From Colwellia psychrerythraea (lineage in GTDB: Bacteria > Pseudomonadota > Gammaproteobacteria > Enterobacterales > Alteromonadaceae), in the NCBI RefSeq assembly GCF_000764225.1, contig NZ_JQED01000055.1:124001-188000 (forward strand): 64,000 nucleotides of DNA, given 5' to 3'. The translations under genes and the position numbers were made by a program. Below, one piece after another: positions 38,390-46,616 of this stretch (its first letter is position 1; every line of letters starts with the position of its first letter). The notes beneath the pieces are model-generated. The model was not told the DNA's origin. It did no database searches and worked only from the letters and a program-made list of their open reading frames with translations.

Positions 38390-38499
38390 ATGGCAGCCTG
38401 TGACCACAAAAACTAAGCGAAAGCCCATTATTAAAATTTAAAAAGACTTCTTAAGTAACGAATATGCTGTGGATGCTTCGGTACTTATGGAGACTTTTA
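38390..38499 (+). repeat. Cassette-like repeat, copy 2
   Basis: About 110 bp, roughly 90% identical to copy 1, preceded by a 6-bp hairpin aggctg-taatgg-cagcct (38382-38399). It ends exactly one base before a GTG start at 38500 and supplies that gene's GGAG ribosome site, so it looks like a repeated promoter/ribosome-site block. Confidence 0.9.
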
Positions 38500-38862
38500 G
38501 TGCCTGAAGAAAAATCACAATATGAAAAAATACTTAAACGACAAGCTCGCCGTTTAGCTAATTTTACTGAATGCAAATTGAATCAGGCACAAAGAACCAT
38601 TGCGATTGATTTTTATGGGTATAAGTCCTTAAAGGACTTAAAACTGAGCTTGGAAAATGGCGCAGCTCAACGAGATACAATAAACCTATTAGAATTCTCA
38701 GCATCACCTGGGTGTTTAATTAGCCTTCAGCGTAATTGGGAAAAAATTAATGCTGCCTTTGATGAAGTTGAGTACCTTGCAAACTTTGATCGCATAGAGG
38801 TCATAGCTTGTATCTTAAATATGCCTAAAGACGAATTTGAAAGTGCCATTAATCAAAATTAA
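38500..38862 (+). CDS. Unknown 120-residue cargo protein
   Basis: A small mostly helical protein starting VPEEKSQYEKILKRQARRLA, with a segment TIAIDFYGYKSLKDLKLSLE resembling the short helical N-terminal module (a GYKSW/L motif) found in many plasmid and island proteins of unknown role. I prefer GTG 38500, because GGAG lies seven bases upstream and the repeat ends exactly there; the alternative ATG 38464 lies inside the repeated block and lacks a ribosome site. No enzyme motif, signal peptide or membrane segment is visible. Its position behind a repeat copy suggests recent acquisition as a unit with that block. Confidence 0.55.
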   Translation: MPEEKSQYEKILKRQARRLANFTECKLNQAQRTIAIDFYGYKSLKDLKLSLENGAAQRDTINLLEFSASPGCLISLQRNWEKINAAFDEVEYLANFDRIEVIACILNMPKDEFESAINQN

Positions 38863-38906
38863 ATTATCAAAAGCATTTTCTTAAAAAACGGTATAGAATT
38901 AAAGCA

Positions 38907-38923
38907 AGGCTGTCGGGCAGCCT
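38907..38923. repeat. Third hairpin related to the cassette repeat
   Basis: aggctg-tcggg-cagcct is followed by cgcc and an AAGCGGCAAAG-like stretch, echoing the hairpin and AAGCGAAAG of copy 2 (38382-38420). Similarity fades after about 45 bp. It follows the 120-residue gene and precedes the next one, at the position expected of a cassette boundary. Confidence 0.5.
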
Positions 38924-39021
38924 GCGCCTACTTTAAAAAGCGGCAAAGTCGATGCACCCGAACAATTTATAATATTTAAAATGAGTAAGCGTTTAGTAGG
39001 CCTTATTTATTGAGGATTATT

Positions 39022-39675
39022 ATGAATTGCCCTGTCTGTAATTTCACTAATGCGCCCAACATCATCAAAGAAAAATTCAAATATGTCTTTGAAAGTGTGG
39101 ACTCATATTTCTTACAAAATTTTCAAGAAGCGGAAAGTGACCCAAGTTTAGATTCAAAACTATATGGTGTCGTATTTTGCCTGAATAAGTTTTACTTTTC
39201 TTATAGAAACGAGTCGATTAAAGACATATCTATTGATACTGGGATTTGTTGCTCTTGTGTTATCGATGCAATAGCTTCTTTGGAGGACTCGCCTGAGCAA
39301 TGTAGACGTAAGATCATGTCTTATCATAAGTTCGAAACGGTTCCTATTCACCACTTTCCTTTGCCGTACTTAAATATTAAAAGTAATTTAGATAATCTAA
39401 GAGCCAATGCATTATTAGAAGCTTATGATTTTAACAATTGCAGTACCGTGGAAGAGCTAATATCGGATACTGATATTAGTATTGAACAATTTCATTTTTT
39501 GATGGATAAGTATTTTAAAATTGATATGGAATTACTTGATGAATTACCTAGAGATGATATTTTTTATATATTGACTAATAAGATGCAGAATTCTGATTTA
39601 GGAAGTGACTATAGGGAAAAACGAGTATTGTTTTATCACTATGATGTTTGTCAGTCAGCAGGGGCTACTTGGTAA
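39022..39675 (+). CDS. Unknown 217-residue cargo protein with N-terminal cysteine pair
   Basis: Begins MNCPVCNFTNAPN, a CxxC pair like half of a zinc ribbon; a second pair, GICCSCV, occurs near residue 77 and could complete a metal site. The remainder is mixed helical, with no known domain. ATG 39022 is chosen because GAGG lies six bases upstream; the frame extends to TTG 39010 without support. It is the last cargo gene, next to the AT-rich island end. Zinc-binding small proteins are common in mobile elements but their role here is unknown. Confidence 0.6.
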   Translation: MNCPVCNFTNAPNIIKEKFKYVFESVDSYFLQNFQEAESDPSLDSKLYGVVFCLNKFYFSYRNESIKDISIDTGICCSCVIDAIASLEDSPEQCRRKIMSYHKFETVPIHHFPLPYLNIKSNLDNLRANALLEAYDFNNCSTVEELISDTDISIEQFHFLMDKYFKIDMELLDELPRDDIFYILTNKMQNSDLGSDYREKRVLFYHYDVCQSAGATW

Positions 39676-39960
39676 AATTAGTGCATAGATCTTCTATAAA
39701 AACTGTAAAAATAAAAGATGATTTTTGGCATTAATACTTATTTTTCATCCTTTAATTTACGGAAATTTATAAAGTGTAAAATTAAGATGGCAATGAAAAA
39801 ACTATTTTTTATTAAAAAGTCAGATAATTTAAAGGTTATGACTCACGCAGTCACTCACTCACTCGCTTTTTCATGGAAAAGTTACGTATACTTCCATTTT
39901 AAGAAAGGTATAACTTAGAACTGTTAATTTAAATGGTAAATTACAGTTATTAAATTAAAA
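39676..39960. other. AT-rich non-coding right end of the island
   Basis: About 285 bp without a convincing gene; a 66-codon frame at 39718 is Lys/Phe-rich and has no support. It contains the 18-bp repeat copy, a tcactcactcactcgcttttt stretch (about 39860-39880) that is a rough reverse complement of the left-end aaaaaatgagtgagtga (16738-16754), and an inverted repeat aactg...cagtt (39919-39948). A short AT-rich 3' end is a defining part of GInt elements. Confidence 0.6.
39699..39716 (+). repeat. Candidate right attachment repeat
   Basis: Exact 18-bp copy of the left-end sequence at 16719-16736, in the same orientation, in the AT-rich right end. The flanking bases differ on both sides, so the identity is bounded. 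Confidence 0.45.
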
Positions 39961-39990
39961 ACCCAGCACTTTTGCTGGGTTTTTGTTTTT
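39961..39990. terminator. Intrinsic terminator at right island edge
   Basis: acccagca-cttt-tgctgggt followed by ttttgttttt. It faces the 3' end of the reductase on the other strand and can act bidirectionally. Its stem is identical to the ssb terminator at 16639. Confidence 0.85.
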
Positions 39991-40009
39991 ATACGCGATT
40001 ATTACTTAG

Positions 40010-41053
40010 TTATGTTAGCTCATCAGGACCAACGCGTACCACTAGCTTGCCAAAGTTCTTACCTTCTAGTAAGCCAATAAATGACGATACACTATTTTCT
40101 AAGCCTTCTATCCTGTGCTCTTTGTATTGGATCTTTCCTTCACCAAGCCATGTCATCATTGCTTGGTTAAATTCACCATAACGGTGGCCATAGTCATCAA
40201 ATACGATGAAACCTTGCATTTTCGCTCGCTTAACTAATAGTGTGCCCATTAATAAAGACAAACGATCAGGCCCGTCAGGTAATTCAGTGGCATTATATTG
40301 TGAAATAAGACCGCATACAGGAATACGTGACTTAGGATTAAGTAGCGGTAATACGGCATCAAAGACTTTGCCGCCAACATTTTCAAAATAAACATCGATA
40401 CCATCAGTACAAGTTTTTGCCAGTAGGGCAGCTAACTGATCACTGTGGTGATCTAAACAAGCATCAAAACCAAGGGTATCAACGGCATATTGGCACTTTT
40501 CTGCCCCACCAGCTATACCAATGACCTTGCAACCTTGTATTTTAGCAATTTGTCCGACTAAGCTACCCACGGCACCTGTTGCAGCTGCGACGACAACGGT
40601 CTCTCCAGCTTTTGGTTGGCCAATATCTAACAACCCCATATAAGCAGTTAACCCTGGCATACCGAGAACGCCGAGTGCATAAGATGGCTTTGCAATATTT
40701 TTACCCAGCTTAAGCAAGTCAATACCATTTGATATGCTGTAATCTTGCCAACCGCCAAAAGCAACAACCCAATCCCCTACTTGGTAATCAGCGTGCTTTG
40801 ACTCTTCCACTCGACAAACGCTGCCACCTACCATTACTTCATTTAATGCCATGGGTTCAGCGTAAGATTTTGCATCATTCATGCGACCCCTCATATAGGG
40901 ATCTAATGAAAGGTAAACAGTACGTAATAATACTTCACCTTGTTGCGGGCTGGGTTTGGTTGTTTGTGTTAGTTTAAAATTGTCTTGGTTTGGCGCGCCA
41001 AAAGGGCGTGAAGCTAATAATACTTGTCGATTTACTTGGCTGTTTTGATTCAT
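40010..41053 (-). CDS. NADPH-dependent medium-chain oxidoreductase (CurA-like)
   Basis: A 347-residue reductase of the leukotriene B4 12-hydroxydehydrogenase / CurA branch of the medium-chain dehydrogenase family, which reduces the C=C bond of alpha,beta-unsaturated carbonyls with NADPH; no zinc ligands are present, as expected of this branch. Seen: SLDPYMRGRM (about 50), the nucleotide-binding VVVAAATGAVGSLVGQIAK (about 150-168), ENVGG and QGFIVFDDY (about 285). Length equals E. coli CurA (345). Start ATG 41053 follows an AGAG; the codon before it is a TTG. It is a core gene marking the right side of the island. Likely part of detoxification of reactive aldehydes and enones, like its DJ-1-type neighbour. 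Confidence 0.88.
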   Translation of the reverse strand: MNQNSQVNRQVLLASRPFGAPNQDNFKLTQTTKPSPQQGEVLLRTVYLSLDPYMRGRMNDAKSYAEPMALNEVMVGGSVCRVEESKHADYQVGDWVVAFGGWQDYSISNGIDLLKLGKNIAKPSYALGVLGMPGLTAYMGLLDIGQPKAGETVVVAAATGAVGSLVGQIAKIQGCKVIGIAGGAEKCQYAVDTLGFDACLDHHSDQLAALLAKTCTDGIDVYFENVGGKVFDAVLPLLNPKSRIPVCGLISQYNATELPDGPDRLSLLMGTLLVKRAKMQGFIVFDDYGHRYGEFNQAMMTWLGEGKIQYKEHRIEGLENSVSSFIGLLEGKNFGKLVVRVGPDELT

Positions 41054-41163
41054 CAATAATTCTCTTTTTTAAGAGGTAAATAAAAGTTATGTTATCAATA
41101 AGCAAGCACTAACATTTAATAAGTGAAATTTCTTTCAATAAATTCAGTGCTGAGCAGGCGTCA

Positions 41164-41853
41164 TTAATTGTTCATTTGTCTCATTAATTTTTCAGCGACT
41201 AAGATTGAGCTAGCTGGGTTTTGTCCTGAAATAAATAATCCGTCTTGCACAGCAAAGGCATGCCAATCTTCAACTTTTTGGTAATCAGCACCACGTTTAA
41301 TTAGTTCATCTTCGAGTAAAAAAGGCACAACGTCGGTTAACTGGACTGCTTCTTCTTCAGTATTGGTAAAACCTGAAATCGCCTTACCTTTTACCGCATA
41401 TTGGCCATTGTTATCTTTAACGTTTAAAAACGCGGCACTGGCATGACAAACCGCTGCTACAGGTTTATTGGCACCAATAAACTGTTCAATGAGTTCAATA
41501 GAATTAGCATTGTCTGTTAAGTCCCATAGCGGGCCATGTCCGCCAGGGTAAAATACCGCATCAAAATCGTCACTATTAATTTGTGCTAATACCTGGGTAT
41601 TGGCGATAAGATTTTGACTTTCAGCATCGTCGAAATAACGCTTGGTTGCTGTTGTTTGAAAATCATCTAGTTCACTGGTTGGATCGATTGGCGCTTGTCC
41701 TCCGGCTGGAGAAGCTAAGGTAACGTTTATGCCTGCGTCTTTAAAAGCGTAATAAGGCGCTGCAAACTCTTCTACCCAAAAGCCTGTTTTCTTGCCTGTG
41801 TTACCTAATTCTGTGTGTGACGTTAATACCATTAAGATGTTTTTAGTTTGCAT
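41164..41853 (-). CDS. DJ-1/PfpI-family protein (Hsp31-like, class I glutamine amidotransferase fold)
   Basis: A 229-residue member of the DJ-1/PfpI superfamily. Seen: ILMVLTSHTELGNTGKKTGF at the N-terminus, FYPGGHGPLWDL (about 100), and the nucleophile elbow AAVCHASAA with the reactive Cys (about 135), followed by SGFTNTEEE. Members act as glutathione-independent glyoxalases (glyoxalase III) or protein deglycases and respond to oxidative or carbonyl stress. ATG 41853 is chosen over the longer frame because GAGG lies six bases upstream. It is divergent from a LysR regulator with a palindromic operator between, so it is probably that regulator's target; the CurA-like gene downstream may be co-transcribed. 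Confidence 0.86.
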   Translation of the reverse strand: MQTKNILMVLTSHTELGNTGKKTGFWVEEFAAPYYAFKDAGINVTLASPAGGQAPIDPTSELDDFQTTATKRYFDDAESQNLIANTQVLAQINSDDFDAVFYPGGHGPLWDLTDNANSIELIEQFIGANKPVAAVCHASAAFLNVKDNNGQYAVKGKAISGFTNTEEEAVQLTDVVPFLLEDELIKRGADYQKVEDWHAFAVQDGLFISGQNPASSILVAEKLMRQMNN

Positions 41854-41951
41854 TTTAAGCCTCAATATTTTAATTATTGCCAAGGGTGTTTCATTGGTGA
41901 TAAGTGTAGTTTAGTAAAGTTAAGCTAACAATGCAGATTAAATAGACTTCT

Positions 41952-41972
41952 TTGTATCAATAAATGATACAA
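41952..41972. promoter_or_regulatory. LysR-type binding palindrome
   Basis: TTGTATCA-N5-TGATACAA: perfect 8-bp arms with the T-N11-A geometry of LysR operators, in the 149-bp region between the DJ-1-type gene and the divergent LysR gene. Confidence 0.75.
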
Positions 41973-42002
41973 TAAAAATGTGATTATCTTGATAGGTTAA
42001 CC

Positions 42003-42899
42003 ATGAATATTTCATTTGAACAATTAAAAAGTATGGTTGTTTTTGCACAAGTGATTGAGCAGGGCACGCTCAGCGGTGCTGCCAAGCAAATTGGGCTATC
42101 TCGTGCTGTGGTGAGTTACCATATAAAAAAGCTAGAGGATCAATTAGGCATTAAACTACTGAACCGCTCCACTCGCACGATTTCAGCTACCGAAGCAGGG
42201 CTGGACTATTATCAATATTGCCGTGTTATCGCCGAGCAAGCATCAGCGGCTAACCGTCAGATTGAAAATCTTAAGCATGAGCCTGAAGGGTTATTAAAAA
42301 TAACCTGCCCTGTTAATGTTGGTTTGCAAACTATCGTTCCAGCGCTTAATGAGTTTCGTACCATTTATCCCAAGATTGAACTTGATGTCATGCTCACCGA
42401 TGAAGTAGTAAACATAATTAAAGAGGGTATAGATTTAGCTATTCGTGGTGCGCCTTTAGCTGATTCCGGACTACAAGCAGCAAAATTATCAACGCTTAGT
42501 ACCTGCCTTTGTGGCTCTCCCGCATACTTTGAAAAGTTCGGTTTTCCTCAACATCCAACGGAGCTGAATAAACATCAATGGGTGTTATATAAGTTAACTG
42601 CCGGATCTCTTGAGCTGACAAAAGGTAGTCGCTCTTTTAGTATTGAAATGAAGGGCACAATCAGCACAAATAATGCGGCTGCAAGAACTGCTTTTGTTGA
42701 AGGTGGTCATGGTCTAGGGCGTATACCGGTTTATGATGCAAAACCTAGAATTAAAGCAGGACAATTGCTCTCAGTACTCGATGATTACAATATGAGAGAT
42801 ATTCATGTCTACGGTGTCTTTCCTCCCGGTAATGCTGAGTCGAAGAAATTACGCCTGTTAATTGACTTTTTAAAAGCCTATTTTATTAAAAATCAATGA
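42003..42899 (+). CDS. LysR-family transcriptional regulator
   Basis: A 298-residue LysR regulator. Seen: N-terminal winged HTH (FEQLKSMVVFAQVIEQGTLS, then GAAKQIGLSRAVVSYHIKKL, residues 4-43), the linker helix DQLGIKLLNRSTRTISATEAG, and a C-terminal periplasmic-binding-type effector domain (about 90-295). It is of the CrgA/DsdC-like aldehyde-responsive style often placed divergent to reductases. ATG 42003. The palindrome at 41952-41972 lies at the usual distance for autoregulation and for activation of the divergent DJ-1-type gene. The effector cannot be deduced. Confidence 0.93.
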   Translation: MNISFEQLKSMVVFAQVIEQGTLSGAAKQIGLSRAVVSYHIKKLEDQLGIKLLNRSTRTISATEAGLDYYQYCRVIAEQASAANRQIENLKHEPEGLLKITCPVNVGLQTIVPALNEFRTIYPKIELDVMLTDEVVNIIKEGIDLAIRGAPLADSGLQAAKLSTLSTCLCGSPAYFEKFGFPQHPTELNKHQWVLYKLTAGSLELTKGSRSFSIEMKGTISTNNAAARTAFVEGGHGLGRIPVYDAKPRIKAGQLLSVLDDYNMRDIHVYGVFPPGNAESKKLRLLIDFLKAYFIKNQ

Positions 42900-43136
42900 G
42901 TAGGATAGGGTTTTCTTCATTAGCAATTTACTAAGGTATCAAACTGACTTAACCCACGACGCTAAAGGCTAAGCCCCCCACTTGATTTTGAATTTTGTGT
43001 GTTATCCTGTTAGTTAGATACCGCTTTATCATCTATAGAACTCTTCAGTTAAACCTTGCTTGGCACTAAAGTACCATACAGAGCTACAAGGCATTACGCC
43101 ATTATTGTCATACGACAAAACCTGAAGATTAATACA

Positions 43137-44090
43137 ATGTTAGATAAAATAAAACCGCTGTTGTGGGCGCTTCTATATGGATTTAGCTGCTCAGCCCTTG
43201 CTACCTCACAACCGTTAGCAACATTTCAACCTTTCACGCATTTCGGTGATAACCCCGGTGATTTAACCGCAAGTTACTTTCAACCGACAAAGCAAACTAA
43301 TTCTCTTGTCGTCTTTCTACATGGATGTGTTCAGCAAGGCGAAACCCTAGCTCAACAAAGTGGCTTTGTTGAGCTTGCCAAGCAACATAACTTTACTCTG
43401 TTAGTGCCACAGCAAAGTAAAAAAAATAATGTTACTTCCTGTTTTAACTGGTTCTCAGAGCAAGATAGTGAAAAGGATCAAGGGGAAGTGCTATCGATCA
43501 AAAATATGATCTTAGCACTTAAGGCACAATCAAAATTCGAGCAGGTATATATTGCCGGTCTTTCTGCTGGCGGTGCGATGACCAGTGCAATGTTAGTTCA
43601 TTATCCTGAATTATTCACTGCTGGTGCCGTTATTGCGGGTCTCCCTTACCCTTGTGCGAATAATTTAGCTAAAGCAATCTCCTGTATGAGAAACGGACCT
43701 TCACAGTCATCAAAAGAACTTGCTAGCTTAGCGAGACAGGGTAATGAAACTGTTAAAAAATGGCCGAGGCTTATTGTCATTACGGGTAGTAAAGATACAG
43801 TAGTTAACCCCAAGAATTCGCAAAAATTGGCTTCACAGTGGTCAGCGCTGTCAGAAACGTCATTGAAACAAAGTAAAACCTCAACAGCAGATTATCAACA
43901 AACGCTTTGGCAAAATAAAGCGGATCCAGTGCAAGTTAAGCTTGTTGAAATTAATGAAATTGGGCACGGTTTAAGTGTTAATTCTAGTTACAAGAATAGA
44001 GATGCCAGCGCAGATTTTATCTACGAATCTTCGCTAGATAGCGTGATGAATATTGTTGATTTCTGGATGGAAATCCAAGAAAGTCGATAA
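43137..44090 (+). CDS. Secreted PHB depolymerase-type esterase
   Basis: A 317-residue alpha/beta hydrolase of the extracellular PHB depolymerase / feruloyl-esterase group. Seen: a cleavable signal peptide MLDKIKPLLWALLYGFSC ending ALA, the oxyanion sequence VVFLHGCVQQ (about 57), the nucleophile GLSAGGAM (about 143), TGSKDTVVNP with the acid Asp (about 220), and the catalytic His in EIGHGLSV (about 277). ATG 43137 is chosen over the frame from 43056 because it starts a good signal peptide. It would act in the periplasm or outside on polyester or acylated carbohydrate; substrate unproven. The BdhA gene at 55189 could serve the same 3-hydroxybutyrate pathway. Confidence 0.83.
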   Translation: MLDKIKPLLWALLYGFSCSALATSQPLATFQPFTHFGDNPGDLTASYFQPTKQTNSLVVFLHGCVQQGETLAQQSGFVELAKQHNFTLLVPQQSKKNNVTSCFNWFSEQDSEKDQGEVLSIKNMILALKAQSKFEQVYIAGLSAGGAMTSAMLVHYPELFTAGAVIAGLPYPCANNLAKAISCMRNGPSQSSKELASLARQGNETVKKWPRLIVITGSKDTVVNPKNSQKLASQWSALSETSLKQSKTSTADYQQTLWQNKADPVQVKLVEINEIGHGLSVNSSYKNRDASADFIYESSLDSVMNIVDFWMEIQESR

Positions 44091-44226
44091 TATTCAGTAG
44101 CTAAGCTCTATGGTACTATAGTACAAATTAACTTTGTCTAATTTTGTTATAGAGTTTAAATATCAGTAAAAAACATCAAAAACAACCTTAAAACAACTGA
44201 TCAATAAATTATAATAAGGCACTACT

Positions 44227-46512
44227 ATGAAACGCTATAACAAAAAACTAAGTTACCTCGCTTTAGCTATTGCCAGCGCGTTAACCACTAACATTGCTCT
44301 TGCAGAAGAAGCAAATGAAGTAGCAAACGCACAAGATAACTCTGGTCTTGAACGCATTGAAGTTACCGCACGTAAAACTGCTGAAAGCTTACAAAATGTT
44401 CCGGTGGCAGTAACCTCCATAGGGGCAGAACAGCTTGACCAAAATGGCATAAGTGTCATGATTGAAGTGCAGCAATTCTCGCCAAACACTACTTTGCAAA
44501 GTAGCCGTGGTACTAATTCAACATTGACTGCCTTTATTCGCGGTGTAGGACAAGATGACCCTTTATGGGGCTACGAGCCGGGCGTTGGTATTTATGTTGA
44601 TGATGTTTATATTGCCCGTCCACAAGGAGCCGTGCTTGATATTCTTGATGTTGAACGTATTGAAGTACTGCGTGGCCCGCAAGGTAGCCTGTACGGTAAA
44701 AATACGATTGGCGGCGCAATTAAATATGTTACCAAAAAGATGTCAGGAGATACTGAGTTTGACCTAGAAGCGACCTTTGGTAATTACGCTCGTCAAGATT
44801 ATAAAGTAGCGGCTAAGATTCCTGTTGTTGAAGATAAATTATATTTTGGTTTTGCGTTAGCGAGTTTAACTCGTGATGGTTACGGTGAGTTTTTACAATC
44901 TGATTTGCCTGGACAAGATTTAGAAAACTATAACAAAGATGTTTTTGCTGGCCGAGCCACTATTGAGTTTACCCCGACGGATGATTGGTTCTTCCGTTTT
45001 AATTACGATAATACTCAAGATGATTCTAATGCCAAAGGGGGCTACCGTTTATTGCCAAGTATAGTAACTGAAGCGCCAGTACCCGACAGTGTCTATGACT
45101 CTTATACCAGTATGCCAACGTGGAATAGCGTAGAATCCGAAGGCATGAGTTTAACCGCTGAGTATTACATTAATGATTTTTGGTCTTTAAAATCAGTCAC
45201 GGCTAGCAGAAGTAATTATTCAAAAACTAATATAGATTTTGACAATACAGCAGAACGTATTTTTGATGTCCCCGCCATTTATGATGATGAGCAGTTTTCA
45301 CAAGAGTTCCAATTAAATTATGATTCTGACAATTTAAGTGTGGTGTCTGGTTTGTATTATTTTGATGGTGAGTCTTGCGGCCATTTTGACGCCATATTAG
45401 AACACTTAGGTACGGTGTTAGGTGCTGCTGGATTAACGCGTGAAGTGACTGGTTGTAATAATAGTGAGAGTTATGCTGTTTACGCGCAAGGCTCTTATAA
45501 CGTCACCGAAAAACTCTCTTTTACTTTAGGAGCACGTTATACCCAAGAGGAAAAAGATGCGGTAGTTAATAATGGTGTTGTTTTTGAAACCGTCTACCCT
45601 GAGAGCGGTTGGGTACCAGGTTATGAACGTGGTGATGTTGCATTCCCAGAAGTATTAAACGACAGTGAAGATTGGTCACGTTTTTCACCGCGTGCAGGTG
45701 TTGAATATCAGTACAGCGATGACATGATGTTTTTTGCTAGTTATTCACAAGGTTTTAAATCAGGCACCTTTAACCCAAGAGCGAGTGGCCCTGAGCCAGC
45801 GGTTGACCCTGAAATTGTTGACTCTTATGAAGTGGGAGTAAAAAGTGAATGGAATGATAACCTACGTGTGAATGCCACCATATTTTATCTTGACCATCAA
45901 GACAGACAATTTGTGACTGTTTTACCTGTTGAAGGTGGTGATGGCAGTGAATTAAGCCAGCGTTTAGGCAATATTGGTCAATCAACTGCCTCCGGCCTTG
46001 AACTCGAAGTCAATTATGCCGCAACGGATAACCTTAACTTGTTTGCAACATTAGGATTAATTGATTCTTCTTTTGAAGAAGTGAACTCCTTTGATAGTGA
46101 TGGTAATCCAATTGATATTACTGATAGCTTTACTATTACTAATACCCCAGAAACAACAGCTAATGTAGGCTTTAGCTATGATATTGAAAGCTCAATAGGT
46201 GGTTTTGTTGTTAATGGTAACTACTATTACCGCAGCGAGTATGATTTAAACGTAACGGATAATTTATTAAGCCAAGACGGTTATGGTTTACTCAATGTTG
46301 GGGTTAACTGGTACAGTAATGAAGGCGACTGGACTGCGGCGCTGCACTTTAAGAATATTACCGATGAAGAATATCTTGTCGGTAACTACGCTTTCTTAGG
46401 TGAGCAAAATCCAGATGGCAGCTATCAACCAGGTTTAGGTGGAGATACTACGCTAATTGGTTACTATGGCGACCCAGCAACGGTATCATTCACCATAGGT
46501 TACCAGTTCTAA
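44227..46512 (+). CDS. TonB-dependent outer-membrane receptor
   Basis: A 761-residue TonB-dependent receptor. Seen: signal peptide ending NIALAEEA (about 27), a plug domain (about 45-170) with RIEVTARKTAESLQNVPVAV as the TonB-box and plug start, FIRGVGQDD, GVGIYVDDVYIARPQG, and RIEVLRGPQGSLYGKNTIGG, then a barrel with YSQGFKSGTFNP and the terminal FTIGYQF. These take up siderophores, vitamins or carbohydrates using the proton motive force. The style (VPVAV...GRNT/GKNT plug) is that of the large Colwellia/Alteromonas/sphingomonad receptors for organic substrates rather than ferric siderophore receptors. A strong terminator follows. Confidence 0.92.
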   Translation: MKRYNKKLSYLALAIASALTTNIALAEEANEVANAQDNSGLERIEVTARKTAESLQNVPVAVTSIGAEQLDQNGISVMIEVQQFSPNTTLQSSRGTNSTLTAFIRGVGQDDPLWGYEPGVGIYVDDVYIARPQGAVLDILDVERIEVLRGPQGSLYGKNTIGGAIKYVTKKMSGDTEFDLEATFGNYARQDYKVAAKIPVVEDKLYFGFALASLTRDGYGEFLQSDLPGQDLENYNKDVFAGRATIEFTPTDDWFFRFNYDNTQDDSNAKGGYRLLPSIVTEAPVPDSVYDSYTSMPTWNSVESEGMSLTAEYYINDFWSLKSVTASRSNYSKTNIDFDNTAERIFDVPAIYDDEQFSQEFQLNYDSDNLSVVSGLYYFDGESCGHFDAILEHLGTVLGAAGLTREVTGCNNSESYAVYAQGSYNVTEKLSFTLGARYTQEEKDAVVNNGVVFETVYPESGWVPGYERGDVAFPEVLNDSEDWSRFSPRAGVEYQYSDDMMFFASYSQGFKSGTFNPRASGPEPAVDPEIVDSYEVGVKSEWNDNLRVNATIFYLDHQDRQFVTVLPVEGGDGSELSQRLGNIGQSTASGLELEVNYAATDNLNLFATLGLIDSSFEEVNSFDSDGNPIDITDSFTITNTPETTANVGFSYDIESSIGGFVVNGNYYYRSEYDLNVTDNLLSQDGYGLLNVGVNWYSNEGDWTAALHFKNITDEEYLVGNYAFLGEQNPDGSYQPGLGGDTTLIGYYGDPATVSFTIGYQF

Positions 46513-46550
46513 TTTAACCTTTAAAAAGAGTTTTTTAGAAAAGTTATCTT

Positions 46551-46584
46551 AAAAAAGAGCTGGCACTTGTCAGCTCTTTTTTTC
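46551..46584. terminator. Terminator after the TonB receptor
   Basis: aaaaaagagctg, an 8-nt loop gcacttgt, then cagctctttttttt: a strong stem with A- and T-runs on either side, able to work in both directions. Confidence 0.85.
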
Positions 46585-46616
46585 ATACTGGATTAAGAAT
46601 TATGTAGGAGTGTTAA

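Larger units (their letters stand above)
16719..39716 (+). mobile_element. GInt-like genomic island (three-recombinase operon, defence cargo, AT-rich 3' end)
   Basis: Seen: three overlapping tyrosine-recombinase genes at the left end, then two small genes, a helicase, variable defence and unknown cargo, and an AT-rich non-coding right end (39676-39960), all inserted between ssb and a core reductase gene. This is the tripartite structure described for GInt elements (ginABCD, cargo, short AT-rich end). The boundaries used are an 18-bp direct repeat, aaaactgtaaaaataaaa, present at 16719 and 39699; it is AT-rich, so the exact ends are uncertain and the right end may lie as far as the terminator at 39961. 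Confidence 0.72.

Noticed and set aside
37314..38923. Integron attC sites
   Set aside because: The repeated blocks lack the GTTRRRY / RYYYAAC core pair and the long imperfect attC stem, and no IntI is present. Only the cassette-like arrangement is kept.
39718..39918. 66-codon frame in the AT-rich right end of the island
   Set aside because: Lys/Phe-rich composition expected of random AT-rich DNA, no ribosome site and no recognisable domain.
44227..46512. Siderophore receptor assignment for the TonB protein
   Set aside because: No siderophore biosynthesis or Fur-like site is nearby, and the plug style fits organic-substrate receptors; left as a general receptor.
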